Counted from the stretch's first letter, positions 50,609 through 62,312 are shown. The stretch is 64,000 nt of DNA from Polytrichum commune (GCA_950295325.1 OX485809.1:34844001-34908000), one strand, 5' to 3'. A program made the numbers and translations. Notes: generated by a model from the letters alone, not told the origin.

Positions 50609-52089
50609 AAGGTGAATGAAACAGAGTGGGAAGGATTGTCTGATAAATTGTTTGAAGTAGGGTCCACGCCTCCCACTGGTTCGACCGTTGTTTGCAAACC
50701 CTGTAACGTCCCTCCCACTTGTGTTGCTCTGTGCACTGCCAAGATCTACTATGTTACTGGGACACCTCACATGACGAGGGCTTGTGTGCACTTGGGATCT
50801 CATGCCCATCCCGTCAAGTCAGGTGATCATCGGGACTTCATCGATTTGACAGACAGTTTGATTGGGGATCAGGTCGAACGCACCCCATCAGCCACTCGCT
50901 CCGCTATTGTGCTCGAAACTGCAAAGGAAGTACTGGGCCCACTCCTCCTTGCTAAAGATGGTGAACCACAGAAGATCTTGGAGCTGGACGAGCTGCAAGT
51001 TATTTTCGATCGGTGTAAGCACCTCACCTCGCCCAACATTCGTAACGCAGTCACCACTTTCAGGACTATGCGTCGCTTTGGAGTCATGGACAGTATTACC
51101 AAGCTACGCGGTGCTAGCAATTGGAGGTTCGTGCAGCAGAATAGGTTTCCAGGGCAAGGAGCGGACATGGATAAGGTATTTGTCTTCAAGATGTCCGAAG
51201 TTGGACCGGGGAGCGGAGTCGACCTGGTCAAACGAATGCAACCCGGTGGTGACTTGGAGAACTCATGGATAATGTTTGACCATGTCAAACGGGTCAGGTT
51301 GTGGACGACAATGGCTTGCCATGTGTACGATTCTACGTATTGCCGTGTCATGACCATCGCAGTATGCGACATGCAGTATGAAGATGTTGCATCCCAGTCA
51401 GTCGTATGGAAGAACCTGAACGCTCTCATGGCTCAACATGGAGTGGACAAAGTCAATTTTAAAGGTTTCATGGCCGACAGTGCCCAAGCGAACTGGAATG
51501 TTGTTCGAATCATATACGGAAGTGGAGATGCGTCTGAGAAGATGGTGGACAGAGAGAGGACTTGTCTTTTCCATTGGACGCAGTCCTTGGAGAAACATAC
51601 CAAGGCCGATATCCGTCAAGACCTGCAATATCAACATCAAATACTATGCCAGCAATACAAGAATGCGAAATCGATGGCGGAGGCCGAAACAAAGTTTCTG
51701 GCAATTCGGGCATGGTGGATGTCATCCGGTGCAGCAACTGAACAAGCTCTACCTCGACTGGAGCTCTGGCTGGCCTTCTGGCATTTCCGTTACCGCCAAT
51801 GGGGTGGGTTTATGGAGTTGGTAAGTCTATAGTTCCCAAACCCTTTCCTGTATAGTTCACTCTTTATAGTTCAACTACACTGATTTCGCCATTGTTCTAA
51901 TTCAGACTCTATGGGCATTGCAGGATCGAAGTGAAGCTGAACTAGCAGAAATGCCATCCTGTAACCTTGCTGAATCTATCCATAACAAGTGGAAGCAGCA
52001 ATCCGGCGATCGAGGCAACGACTTTATGTGGCAACAGTCGATGATTTCGTGCGTGCTTTCATGCAGTGCTCAGCATATTCCCAATTCCT

Positions 52090-53063
52090 TGTCGCGCACC
52101 TCTCCATAAGGAGTGCCCGAAACACCATGGGCACAAGGGGGACCCCGGAGTGACACCCGGGACTTGTGGCGCCATTGGTGAGAGGGCCCAAGTGATCCTA
52201 GTGTGGGTGAGGGCCCCGGGCGTTGGGAACGCCTCCCACCCACGGAGACTAGGAGGCACAAGGGTAAGGCCATGAGCTATGCGTAGCTCATGGCGTGGTG
52301 ATTCTAGAATGCTCAAGAACACCTCAATCGGAGGTGTGAGCTAGGAGTTATGGCCATTTGAGTGGGGCGCTGTCCCGGGACAGCGCCCTGGTGCAGCAGT
52401 GCCTGGGAGTGACTCCCGGGACTGCCAAGGTTCAAAGAGGCATAACGTCCTCATAACTTGCCCAAATGGGGCACGTGAGGAGTCCATCGGCATCTACGTG
52501 AAACGTAGATGAAGATGGAGTGGTTGGTTGCTAGCCTCGGACATCATACAAGGAAGTTATGATGGTCTGAAGCTGCTAGAGGCTTCTTAGCCCAGCGGCT
52601 AAGGGAGAATGTCCACTTGGCCCCAACTCTTGGTGGAGAGACAAGAGGTTGGTTGACGGTGGGGTAGGGCCCCGCGTGAAGTCCTAGAGGCTTATATGGG
52701 TGAGGTGGTGTGGCCTCACCCACCCGAGGCCGAACGGCAAGGCCTCCATGGGCTTTGGCCTATTGTGAGGCCATAGTTGCCTAGTATGGTTCGGGTTGTT
52801 GTAGTGTTGCTCCGGCAACGCGATGATCAACATAGGATTGGACTTCCATGGATGGAAGTCCACATTGGGGAAATGGGTTACCGATTAAGGGGTGAGTCCC
52901 GAAAGCAAAGTAGGAGGGTTGGTTCCCTCCTATGAACTATTGGTCCGGGGTTAGAGGAGCTAACCATTAGCATGGCGGTATGCAAAGGGTTAGCCACTCG
53001 TAACCTTTGCTAGAATTGAAAATTGGCAAGATGGTCAAGGGGGGGCTAGCAAGGGTTGCGACA
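52090..53063 (+). repeat. 5' LTR of the Ty3 element
   Basis: 974 bp, TG..CA. Contains hairpins CTGTCCCGGGACAG, GTGACTCCCGGGACT-type and ACGTGAAACGT, and a possible TATA (GCTTATATGGG near 52690). Confidence 0.95.
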
Positions 53064-53065
53064 CT

Positions 53066-53084
53066 TGGTATCAGAGCAGGGTTC
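53066..53084 (+). other. Primer binding site, initiator Met-tRNA type
   Basis: TGGTATCAGAGCAGGGTTCC begins 2 bases after the LTR. TGGTATCAGAGC is complementary to the 3' end of plant initiator Met-tRNA, the usual primer of Ty3/gypsy elements. Confidence 0.9.
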
Positions 53085-53734
53085 CAATATTTGAGCAAGC
53101 ACTTTGAGGGAGACATGGCTATCAAACCTGAGGGTTATTATGGTGAGCCCGGGGTTTCCAAAAGGTTGTGAGGCTCAAATTGGAACAAGGATCATGTGCA
53201 AGTGGAATTTGACCATAACATTGGTTCTAATGACAATGGTGGGCATGAGGGTGGATTTGGTAAGGAAAATGGAGGAGTGCTTTGAAAAGGGCTCCCGCAA
53301 ACCTCAAAAAACATTTGGGGCCTAGAATTCCGAATGCACCCAAAACCTTGGAGGGTATTAATGTTGGATTGAAATTTCAATTCAAGATGCTTCGAAGGTT
53401 CGGGTGTTGAAATGAACTTGGTGCTAATGAGGCACCCGGGGCCTCTTAAGGGCTATGTGCGCTATTCAAACGCACAAATGAAGGATACACCTAAAACGGA
53501 CGAGCTTTCTAAGAAATGCATCGTTTTAGGTGGGGTTTTAAAAGCGGGTGGTGGATGCCTTGTTTAAGTCCCCAAGGCTTCTTGAGGACATGGTGGGGAT
53601 CATCAAGTTTGCAAGATCATTGAATCCGATGGTCCCGAAGAAAAGTTTGGCGGCGCATCACCACAAGTGGTTTAGCCAAAGTAGGTCCCAAAGAAATGAG
53701 TGCAAATTGTTTGGTCCATTTTACTTAGGCAAAA

Positions 53735-54035
53735 CATGTTGGTGCCGCGGACGGAATGTTGAAAGTTGGCTTTATGCTTCCAAAGCAAATCATACTTGTG
53801 CCGCGGACGGAATGTTGGGAGGTGGGTTGATCCTATCAAGGCAATTCATGTTCGTGCCGCGGACAAAATGTGAAAGGTGGCTTTGTGCTACCAAGGCAAA
53901 TCATGTTTGTTCCGCGGACAAACTATTAGAAATTGGTTTTGTGGCACCAAACCAATTTGTCCCGCGGACGGAATGTTTAGAGTTGGGTTTGCGGACCAAG
54001 CCAAGCCAAGTTGTTGAGGACGGAATGTTGGACGA
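53735..54035 (+). repeat. Six tandem ~50-65-bp units in the gag-side region of the Ty3 element
   Basis: GCGGACGGAATGTT or close variants occur near 53748, 53812, 53860, 53913, 53963 and 54018, separated by GGCTTTGTGCTACCAAGGCA-like text. The array sits where gag or its linker should be. Confidence 0.75.
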
Positions 54036-54839
54036 TGGCTTTGTGGCCAAGGCTAGTAGCCTTAGGCCGAGGCCAAGTCTCATGGATTGACAAAGAGTCA
54101 ACATACTCCTTGATGAGCCGAAGCTCATAAGGTGTTGGGGCTTGCCGACGCGTATAGTGGGGAAGCTCATTAATGCGCGGTCTCTAAGGGTGAACCCCAT
54201 GGAATAAGGTAATGGCGATGTCTTTGACGTTATAATGAGGGACATTGGAATTTGTGGACATTTTACACTATGTAAAATGGATGAGGTGCCTTCACTTTGG
54301 AGGACACCTTCTTTGAAACTCACATGAAAGATGTGAGGCGCAAGCCGGTGAGCTTGCGGTGCATTTATGATGTGCCATGATGGCAAAGAATTGAACTACA
54401 AATTGACAAGGACTCCTATGGTAGGAGGATCCAAGTTGAATTTGGTCTTAATGGACCAAATGAAAAATGGTAAACATAATGGTCGTGGTTCAATTGGAGC
54501 AACTCCAAGGAACTCATGGGGAGGCTAGGAAAGATGGGCCTCCCCCAAACCATACTTGTGGGATGTTGGTGAGATACAAGGATGTATTCACCAATGTGTT
54601 GCCCAAAATGATACCGCCAAGGAGTGAATTGCAACTTTGCTCAAGAAGAAATTGAGTTCTTGAGGCATGTGGTGACAAAGGAAGTTGGTGGACAAACATG
54701 AAGAATGTCAAGGTAATCCAAGAGGAGAATTGGCCCTTGACTCAAAAAAGGTTTAGAACATTGGTTGGCCTAGCCAACTACTACCACCACTTTATTCTAG
54801 ATTTGTTTTAAGGTTGCTAGGACCTTAATCAACTTATTG

Positions 54840-55740
54840 AGGAAATGGCTATCCCAAGAGTGGGATGAGCCTTGTCACCAAGCCTTTGGGAAGCTCAAGA
54901 GCAAGTTTCCTTCACAAGAGGTGGTTAAGTTCCGGGTTTTCATAAGCATTTTGAGGTGCACATGGAGACAAAGGACTTTACCATTGGCGGATGTTGATCC
55001 AAGATGGATGACCATTGCTTATGAGAACATTGAGCTTCATGGTTGTCGAACCTTGTCCGGCTTGTGCAACAAATGGCTATCCCAAGAGTGGGATGAGCCG
55101 TGCCACCAAGCCATTGGGAAGCTTAAGAGCAAGTTGTCTTTGCCGCCCATGCTCAAGCTTGCAGAGTTTGCCAAACCTTTTGAGGTGCATACGAGGGCGA
55201 GTCACTTTGCCATTGGCGGATGTTGATCCAAGATGGAGGACCATTGCATATAAGAGCAATAAGCTCAATGGTTGTTAAACCTTGTCCGGCTTGTGCAAGA
55301 CATGGCTATCCCAAGAGTGGGATGAGCCGTGCCACCAAGTCCTTGACGAGCTTAAGACGAAGTTCTCTTCGCCGCCCGTGCTCAAGTTTGTGGAGTTTGA
55401 CATACCTTTTGAGGTGCATACGGGGGCGAGTGACTTTACCATTGGCGGATGTCGATGTTAAAAAAAGATGGCCATTGCATATGGGAGCATGAAGCTCGAT
55501 GGTTGTCCGACCTTGTCCGACTTGTGCAAGAAATGACTATCCCAAGAGTGGGACTAGCCTTGTCACCAAGTCTTTGGGGAGCTTAAGAGTAAGTTTTATT
55601 CGCCGCCCGTGCTCAAATTCGTGGAGTTTGACAAACCTTTTGAGGTGCATATGGGGGCGAGTAACTTTGCCAATGGTGGATTGTTAATTTAAGATGGATG
55701 GCCATTGCATATGGGGGCATGAGGCTTGATGGTTGTCAAA
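54840..55740 (+). repeat. Fourfold ~229-bp amplification of the RT-RNase H junction
   Basis: Copies begin with GGCTATCCCAAGAGTGGGA near 54845, 55075, 55305 and 55533 (GACTATCCC in the last). Each encodes WLSQEWDEPCHQAFGKLKSK, then FEVHT, and ASHFAIGG, with RNase H starting at the FEVHT segment. The copies differ from each other by substitutions and indels, so the expansion predates the last transposition. Confidence 0.9.
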
Positions 55741-58344
55741 GAAGACAACCAACTCATGACAAATAATTTCTTTGCCGTAGTGCATTGCTTGAAGATGTGG
55801 CGACATTATTTGGGGTCGCACAAACCAAAGGTCTACATGGACAATGTGTCCTAAAAGTATTTTGACATACAAGCGCAAGGGAACGCCAAGTCATTGCGGT
55901 GGCATGATAGTTTGGCGCTTATGAAGGTGGATTTGGTCCACAAACCGGACCGTGGAAATGTGGTGCCGGATGCGCTAAGTAGACGGGAAGAGTTCCAAGC
56001 AATGAGAACCATCCAAACCTTGTGGCTAATGTGTGCCGGCAAAGGAAACTTGTGATGCAAGATACGGGAGGGGTAAATTAACTACCCCGAGGCACAAAAG
56101 CTTTTAGGTGAGCTTCGCAAGAGCAAGGTGCTCAAAGAGGTTAAGTTGGTGGACGGATTGTTCAAGTGCAAGCAAAGTTGGGTGTATGTGCCACAAGGCA
56201 AGTTGAGGCTATCGGTTTTGAAGGAGGAATATGATAGTCCTATTGCCAACCATAGAGGAGAATTTAAAGTAAAAACCGCCATAGAATGGCATCAAGGAGA
56301 TTCCATTGGCGGTGCATAACGGAGGATATAACCCACTTTGTGAAGGCGTGAATAAAGTGCCAAGTGAACCGAGCCTCTTACTAAAAGCAAGGCGGTTTCT
56401 TGCAACCGTGCCTATTCCGTCGGCGCCATGGCATAGTATGTGCATGGACTTGATCACAAGTTTGCCGGAGTCACATGGGTATGATGCCATCTTGTTGATG
56501 GTAGAGTGGTTTGCCAAGTTGGCACACATGGTGCCGATTGTGGGAACCGCCACCGCGTTGGAGACCGCATAGCCTTTTTTCAAAGGATGGTTGAGGCACC
56601 ACGGGTTGCCAAGAGTGATTGTGTGGGATCAAGATCCAAAGTTCACAAGTGCATTTTCAATGCATTTCTCTAAGGAGGTCGGAATGAAACTAAGGTTTAG
56701 CACGGCCTTGCATTCCCAAATGAATGGGAAAGCGGAGCATGTGAATGGAGTCTTGAAGCAATACTTGAGGAACTTGGTGGGGGCGGACCAAGGAGATTGG
56801 GCGGACTATGTGGGTCGAGCGGAGTGTAATTGCAATGTAGCCACGCACTTGGCTACCAAGGGGTGGTCTTTGGTGGTGGCTTATGGAGTGGATGCGCTCC
56901 AACCTATTAACCTAGCTCTCGAGGGGGCACATTCAACACTAGAGTTCAACCAAGATGGTGAGGACTTGGCCAAGGATGGTAAACAAGTCTTGGAGATGAC
57001 CAAGTTGTTGGTGGAGAAAGCCCGAAGGTGCTACGGAGTGCAAGTCAATGCCGGAAGACGCGAAGTGGAGAATGAGGTGGGCCAAAAGATGTTGTTGAAT
57101 GTGAACAACTTCACTTAGCCGGAAGGCCTCGCTCCAAAAGTTCATGTCCAAAATTGGAGCTTCGTTTTCCATTGTGGAACAAGTGTTCAAGGACATGTAT
57201 AAGTTGGAATTACCGCCCGAGATCAAAGTGCATCCGACATTTCATGTCTCATTATGAAAGTCATTTTAGGACGACACCTTGTGGCCCGAACACAAGCAAG
57301 TGGTTAGGCCACCTCCCGACCTTGTGGACGTCATTTGGAACATGAGGTAGGAGGGTATCCTCAAGTGTAGGAAGCCCAAATGAAAAGGAAAGAAAATGTA
57401 CAAAGGAGTACTTGGTGAAATGGTGAGGATACCATGAGAAAGAAACCGCTTGGGTGGCGGCAAGAGACATGGTGAACACCAATGAATTGGTGAAGCACTT
57501 TGAAGAAACTAAGGCTAAGGATTCCAATAAAATGAAGCGTAGGCATTGATGAGGACATCAATCTCCTTTAGTGGGGGAGAGACGCTAGTAGCACACTTAG
57601 CTTCGAGGTTAATTACTCCACAACATGAACTTGTTCTTTGGCTTGAGGGAATAAAGTCCAAACTTTAGTGGTGCAAAGAGAAAAGTATGAGATGAGGTCC
57701 TAGTCTTGTACTTGTGCTTGGTTAATGGAAGAGGGGGAATAGACATGCCAAACTAGGTTGGGTAAGCCGAGTAATTGGGGGCCATGGCTTGGACGGGCCT
57801 TGGATAAAACCAAGAAACTTCTTAGTTGTGGGCTTGTCCGGGCGGGGACAAGGTGATGGCGCGTGCTCATAAAAGTGCTACCCGCGAGCTAACGAAAGTT
57901 GGCGCATGGGAGTCATGAACCCATGTCTCGAAAGAGCAAAGTGGGAACCGAGTCGGGCGGGACTTGGCATCACCCCCGTGCGATCGAGGCGTGGCTTAAC
58001 AATGGAAAGCCATCTCGGAGTTGCAACCGAGACAACTTAGTGGAAGCGTTGAGGTCTCGCCTAGATGTGTCATGTTAGGCTAGTGGAGCCTAACGGGGGA
58101 GGCCCCAAAGGAGGGGCAACCCAAGTGACTCCCAAAGTAGGTGGGTCTAGTATAGGTTAGGTCCTTGGATGAGAGATCCAAGGTCCCTAACGGACCACCT
58201 AGGAACGACACCTTTGGGACCATGCCAAATTTGAAGATGCATTGTGGGGGTCGCGCCCTAAGGTAAACACAATGCCGCACCATAGAGGATGGCAACTTGA
58301 GAATTGGTGTGCCGACTAAGAGTATAGTCGATGAGGGCATCGAC

Positions 58345-58363
58345 TCCGTTTGGTGGGGGTGAG
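58345..58363 (+). other. Polypurine tract
   Basis: TTTGGTGGGGGTGAG lies directly before the 3' LTR, in the required position for plus-strand priming. Confidence 0.75.
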
Positions 58364-59334
58364 TGTCGCGCACCTCTCCATGAGGAGTGCCCGAAACACC
58401 ATGGGCACAAGGGGGACCCCGGAGTGACACCCGGGACTTGTGGCGCCATTGGTGAGAGGGCCCAAGTGATCCTAGTGTGGGTGAGGGCCCCGGGCGTTGG
58501 GAACGCCTCCCACCCACGGAGACTAGGAGGCACAAGGGTAAGGCCATGAGCTATGCGTAGCTCATGGCGTGGTGATTCTAGAATGCTCAAGAACACCTCA
58601 ATCGGAGGTGTGAGCTAGGAGTTATGGCCATTTGAGTGGGGCGCTGTCCCGGGACAGCGCCCTGGTGCAGCAGTGCCTGGGAGTGACTCCCGGGACTGCC
58701 AAGGTTCAAAGAGGCATAACGTCCTCATAACTTGCCCAAATGGGGCACGTGAGGAGTCCATCGGCATCTACGTGAAACGTAGATGAAGATGGAGTGGTTG
58801 GTTGCTAGCCTCGGACATCATACAAGGAAGTTATGATGGTCTGAAGCTGCTAGAGGCTTCTTAGCCCAGCGGCTAAGGGAGAATGTCCACTTGGCCCCAA
58901 CTCTTGGTGGAGAGACAAGAGGTTGGTTGACGGGGTAGGGCCCCGCGTGAAGTCCTAGAGGCTTATATGGGTGAGGTGGTGTGGCCTCACCCACCCGAGG
59001 CCGAACGGCAAGGCCTCCATGGGCTTTGGCCTATTGTGAGGCCATAGTTGCCTAGTATGGTTCGGGTTGTTGTAGTGTTGCTCCGGCAACGCGATGATCA
59101 ACATAGGATTGGACTTCCATGGATGGAAGTCCACATTGGGGAAATGGGTTACCGATTAAGGGGTGAGTCCCGAAAGCAAAGTAGGAGGGTTGGTTCCCTC
59201 CTATGAACTATTGGTCCGGGGTTAGAGGAGCTAACCATTAGCATGGCGGTATGCAAAGGGTTAGCCACTCGTAACCTTTGCTAGAATTGAAAATTGGCAA
59301 GATGGTCAAGGGGGGGCTAGCAAGGGTTGCGACA
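58364..59334 (+). repeat. 3' LTR of the Ty3 element
   Basis: 971 bp, nearly identical to the 5' LTR (one substitution and a 3-bp deletion by eye). Confidence 0.95.
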
Positions 59335-60631
59335 TTCCTGAAGGGAGACAACCCTGGAAGTGGACCGTCGAAGGAGGAATTGAAGCTGAGGCGTGCTCAA
59401 AGGGCTGCCGCAAAAACAGGAATCTCGAAACCGCTGCATGAGGCCATCTTGAAGATGCCGGGCGGTGACGAATGGTGCACCAGGACTCCCCACCTCGAAG
59501 GGGAAGAGGTGTTTGTTTCTCGGAAGCGTAAACCAGACACTGTTTTCGGTGATGAACGTGAATCTCATAGGCCAGACAAAATCAGTGTATCCCGACCACG
59601 CGTCCAAACCAGATCTGCCCGACTTAACGATTCTCCTACTCCTGTGACAATTCCAGATTCTCCCACAACTCCCACAACTGCAGATGAAGAGCAGCCGCAA
59701 CTTCCAACACACGACGCTCTGCAACAGGTGGATCGACACCACGTCACCGCGATTGAGGAGACATTATGCAACCCTGCCCAGTGGCACATCGCACGGCTGC
59801 CTAAGACATCTGCGAAAGCTTGCTTTGCTTTACAAGCAATTACTAAGAAGAAGTGCGTCACTCGGATTGTACAAGACGGGAAGAGCACCGCTGCACCTAC
59901 CTACTCAGGCCTCATGGATAACTATCGGAAGAAAAGATTGGACCCTCAAGACTTTTTTTTTCTGCAATGACGACATTGAGAGATGCGTTAAGGGTACAAA
60001 AAGGAGATGGGTGGTCTCAGTCCCGAACGTTCCGGAGGTATGGCCGGTTAAGTTGGGGACCAACTTAACCTGCAAAGAGATCCTCTCTTTAGAAAACGCA
60101 GGCTTTAGACTGCCCCAGCGGAAGGAAATGACACCTTCCAGAATTTTTCAGGACCACCCGTTACCTTTGGACTTGGCAAGCTACACGACACCTGCATATC
60201 CCGATGAGTTTCCCACCCGGCGTTTAGGGAAGTTGATTAGGCGCAACAAGAAGGCCCCGTCAACAAAACACGCCAATAATTGTGCCTCCGCCCTATCACT
60301 GAAAGCCAAAGTGCACAATTTGTGCATGCTTCCAGCCCCTGCCTTAGGATGCATCGTCTCGTTGGATTCCGGCACGCCCCCAAAGGTTCAGCAATACTAC
60401 TTGACGATTTCGCAGCTGCCAGCATGCACTTGTCCTAACTTCAAGGAGATGGCGACTAAAGCAATTGGAAAAAGGGGTCAATGGGCCAACTGTAAGCATT
60501 TGTACTATTTGTTTACAGTAGTGTGTGGTTTGGACTCAGATTCAGACACGTTCATTCATGCAGCAAGTTTTAGCTTCAACGAAGTGAAGCGAGTTTTGGA
60601 GGCTGGTTTATTGAATTACCTTGACTCTTAG

Positions 60632-61080
60632 AGTTTTCTGTTTCTTTAAACAAACATATGTATGCAAGATTTTTTATAATCATGATGTAGTGAGACTAAA
60701 AGGGCCACTACAAGACATTTGACGCACCACATGTATTTCTCTTTTCCAAAGTTGCGTGACCCTTTTGGAGTACCACTAATTCTCATTATACTGAAACAAT
60801 ACGTGTTTGACTTGACCTAAACCCATGTTTATTACTGATATTAGTTCCAAATGTTCAATTTAACACCCTAACCCATATTTTTCACTGATACAATAACATT
60901 TTTTCCTGTATCAGAGCCCTTAATTGTCCACGGTCATAGGTCCCACTGTTCACTAAGTTTAGAAAAAAAATTGCTAAAAATATATTTAGTCCAAATATAC
61001 CCTAAACTTACTGCTTAAAATAACATTTTAATCAAAGTATCGCGGAAGTTACCGCTCGCAAAATAGCTTCGTCCATATAG
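60632..61080 (-). repeat. Right inverted terminal-like segment of the MULE region
   Basis: ACCGCTCGCAAAATAG at 61051-61066 and CCACGGTCATAGG at 60928-60940 are reverse complements of blocks at 29.28-29.37 kb. It lies 300-430 bp past the stop of the SWIM-finger transposase, the usual position for a MULE terminal inverted repeat. The rest is AT-rich non-coding DNA. Confidence 0.55.
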
Positions 61081-61224
61081 CTGCAAGTGTTGGGATGAAT
61101 AATGGTTATACCCTAGAAAAAAAAACATATTGAATACCAGGCCTTACAAGGTCCAAAACAGAGTCTTGCAACCAGTCCCTCAAATGACTAAACTGAGAAA
61201 ATAAATGAGAAGCCCATAAAATGA
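61081..61224. other. Short unassigned spacer
   Basis: AT-rich, no feature seen. Confidence 0.3.
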
Positions 61225-61844
61225 ATGCTAAGCCCTGCAAATACTAAGCCCTTCAAATACTCTGCTTACAGTTAGTTGCTTGGGCGTTCAAAGACTGTGA
61301 AAACCGAGTGTGCCTGTGCCCCTATGTGAGGCCAAATCCATCACCCTTAAGCGTCCTAGTCCGGGTGATGACTTGAGAATCACATTTATCTATTACAACA
61401 TTGAACCATGTGCAAGGTAATTTTCATGTTCGAATGAACACGTATTGTCTCACTCATTGTGCTTTATTAATGTTGGCCTCTTGGCTTGTGCTAGAGTTGG
61501 CTTTCTCAAAAGTCCAACCCGCGGCTTTAGCCACACATGCCCTTAAGGACATTTCCCTCGCTCGTTTAATCTTCACTTCCTTTTTCTTGTCATTGCAAGA
61601 ATCTTCCTCATTCTCCATTAATAATGCAAGTGAGTTATTTTGACCGGGAGGTTCAAGTGTTGAAAAACACTTTTCTCAACGGCTAAACACACTCATACAA
61701 ACCCACACATAGCACAAACTAGCCTAATGGGTCTAACTACTTAGCCACCCCTAAAATGGCCTAGTGTAATCTAGTTTTTTATATGCTAACACCCACTAAT
61801 TGGGCTTAGCTTTGCTAACCCATAGATATCCTAATGGTGGTTTG

Positions 61845-62312
61845 CAACTAATTAGCTCTCGGGCAGTCTGCTGCCCATTAGTCCTCGGTGTTGTCCTCCT
61901 CCAGCAGCTGGGCTGCAGTCGCAGCCTCAGTGTGGCTTGCAACTAATTAGCTCTCGGGCAGTCTGCTGCCCATTAGTCCTCGGTGCTATCCTCCTCCAGC
62001 AGTTGGCTGCAGTCGCAGTCTAAGTGTGGCTTGCAACTAATTAGCTCTCGGCAGTCTGCTGCCCATTAGTCCTCGGTGTTGTCCTCCTCCAGTAGCTGGG
62101 CTGCAGTCGCAGCCTAAGTGTGGCTTGCAACTAATTAGCTCTCGGGCAGTCTGCTGCCCATTAGTCCTCGGTGCTATCCTCCTCCAGCAGCTGGCTGCAG
62201 TCGCAGTTTAAGTGTGGCTTGCAACTAATTAGCTCTCGGCAGTCTGCTGCCCATTAGTCCTCGGTGCTGCCCTCCTCCAGCAGCTAAGCTGCATTCGCAG
62301 CCTGGGTCTACC
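61845..62312 (+). repeat. Five tandem ~92-bp units inside the LTR-like insertion
   Basis: TTGCAACTAATTAGCTCTCG recurs near 61846, 61939, 62029, 62123 and 62219. Each is followed by GCAGTCTGCTGCCCATTAG, TCCTCGGTG, CTCCTCCAGCAG and GCTGCAGTCGCAG. Each unit contains the inverted word GGCAGTCTGCTGCC. Confidence 0.9.

Larger units (their letters stand above)
53104..57550 (+). pseudogene. Remains of gag-pol of the chromovirus (RNase H, integrase, chromodomain recognisable)
   Basis: The 5' third has no gag that I can name. RT pieces: YKDVFTNVLPKMIPPR near 54565 and EEIEFLRHVVTKE plus RTLVGLANYYHHFI near 54645-54795. The palm with the YxDD box is absent between them. RNase H: KPFEVHTRASHFAIGG (amplified, see separate entry), FFAVVHCLKMWRHYLGSHKP and VVPDALSRREE near 55770-55990. 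Integrase: an HHCC-like part (KLRLSVLKEEYDSP), then core D-D-E words MDLIT, VIVWDQDPKFTSAFS and QMNGKAEHVNG at ~56450-56750 with a TAG after ALETA. A chromodomain follows near 57380-57520 (KEYLVKW, GYHEKETAWVAARDM, LVKHFEE). Many stops and frameshifts: it cannot encode its own replication. Confidence 0.85.
52085..59339 (+). mobile_element. Ty3/gypsy chromovirus, young full-length but defective insertion
   Basis: 5' LTR 52090-53063 and 3' LTR 58364-59334, both TGTCGCGC..TTGCGACA. The target duplication TTCCT is perfect (52085-52089 and 59335-59339). Reading the LTRs side by side I find one substitution (CCATAAGG vs CCATGAGG) and one 3-bp indel (GACGGTGGGG vs GACGGGG), so insertion was recent. 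The insertion lies in an exon of the MULE transposase gene. The same LTR family appears as a solo copy at 25.5-26.5 kb. Confidence 0.97.
50609..60631 (+). pseudogene. MULE-type transposase with SWIM finger, split by a Ty3 retrotransposon
   Basis: Exons: 50609-51820; 51906-52089 continuing at 59340-60631 after the retroelement. The first exon gives KLRGASNWRFVQQNRFPGQG, WTTMACHVYDSTYCRVMTIA, NFKGFMADSAQANWNVVR, RTCLFHWTQSLEKHTK and ELWLAFWHFRYRQWGG, the DDE-type catalytic region of a MULE-like family. The second exon gives CNLAESIHNKWKQQSG. After the insertion come a Ser/Thr-rich linker and a SWIM finger YYLTISQLPACTCPNFKEM..CKHLYYLF near 60395-60515. Joining the flanks at the target duplication restores the frame AYSQF-L-KGDN. 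Other damage: a one-base shift near 52022-52025 (GDRGND then YVATVDDFVRAF in another frame) and a shift in a nine-T run at 59953-59961. The 5' end is cut by the CACTA insertion at 50608. Confidence 0.88.

Noticed and set aside
52059-52322. ORFs inside the LTRs (also 26237-26599 and 58080-58596)
   Set aside because: They are shared by all three LTR copies only because the LTR is GC-rich; there is no start context or domain.
29274-61075. Clean single-element interpretation with target duplication
   Set aside because: The bases outside the two inverted segments (around CCACTGAT and ATATAGCT) do not match, and the truncated ORF at 29.27 kb does not resume at 61.08 kb, so a simple insertion cannot be shown.
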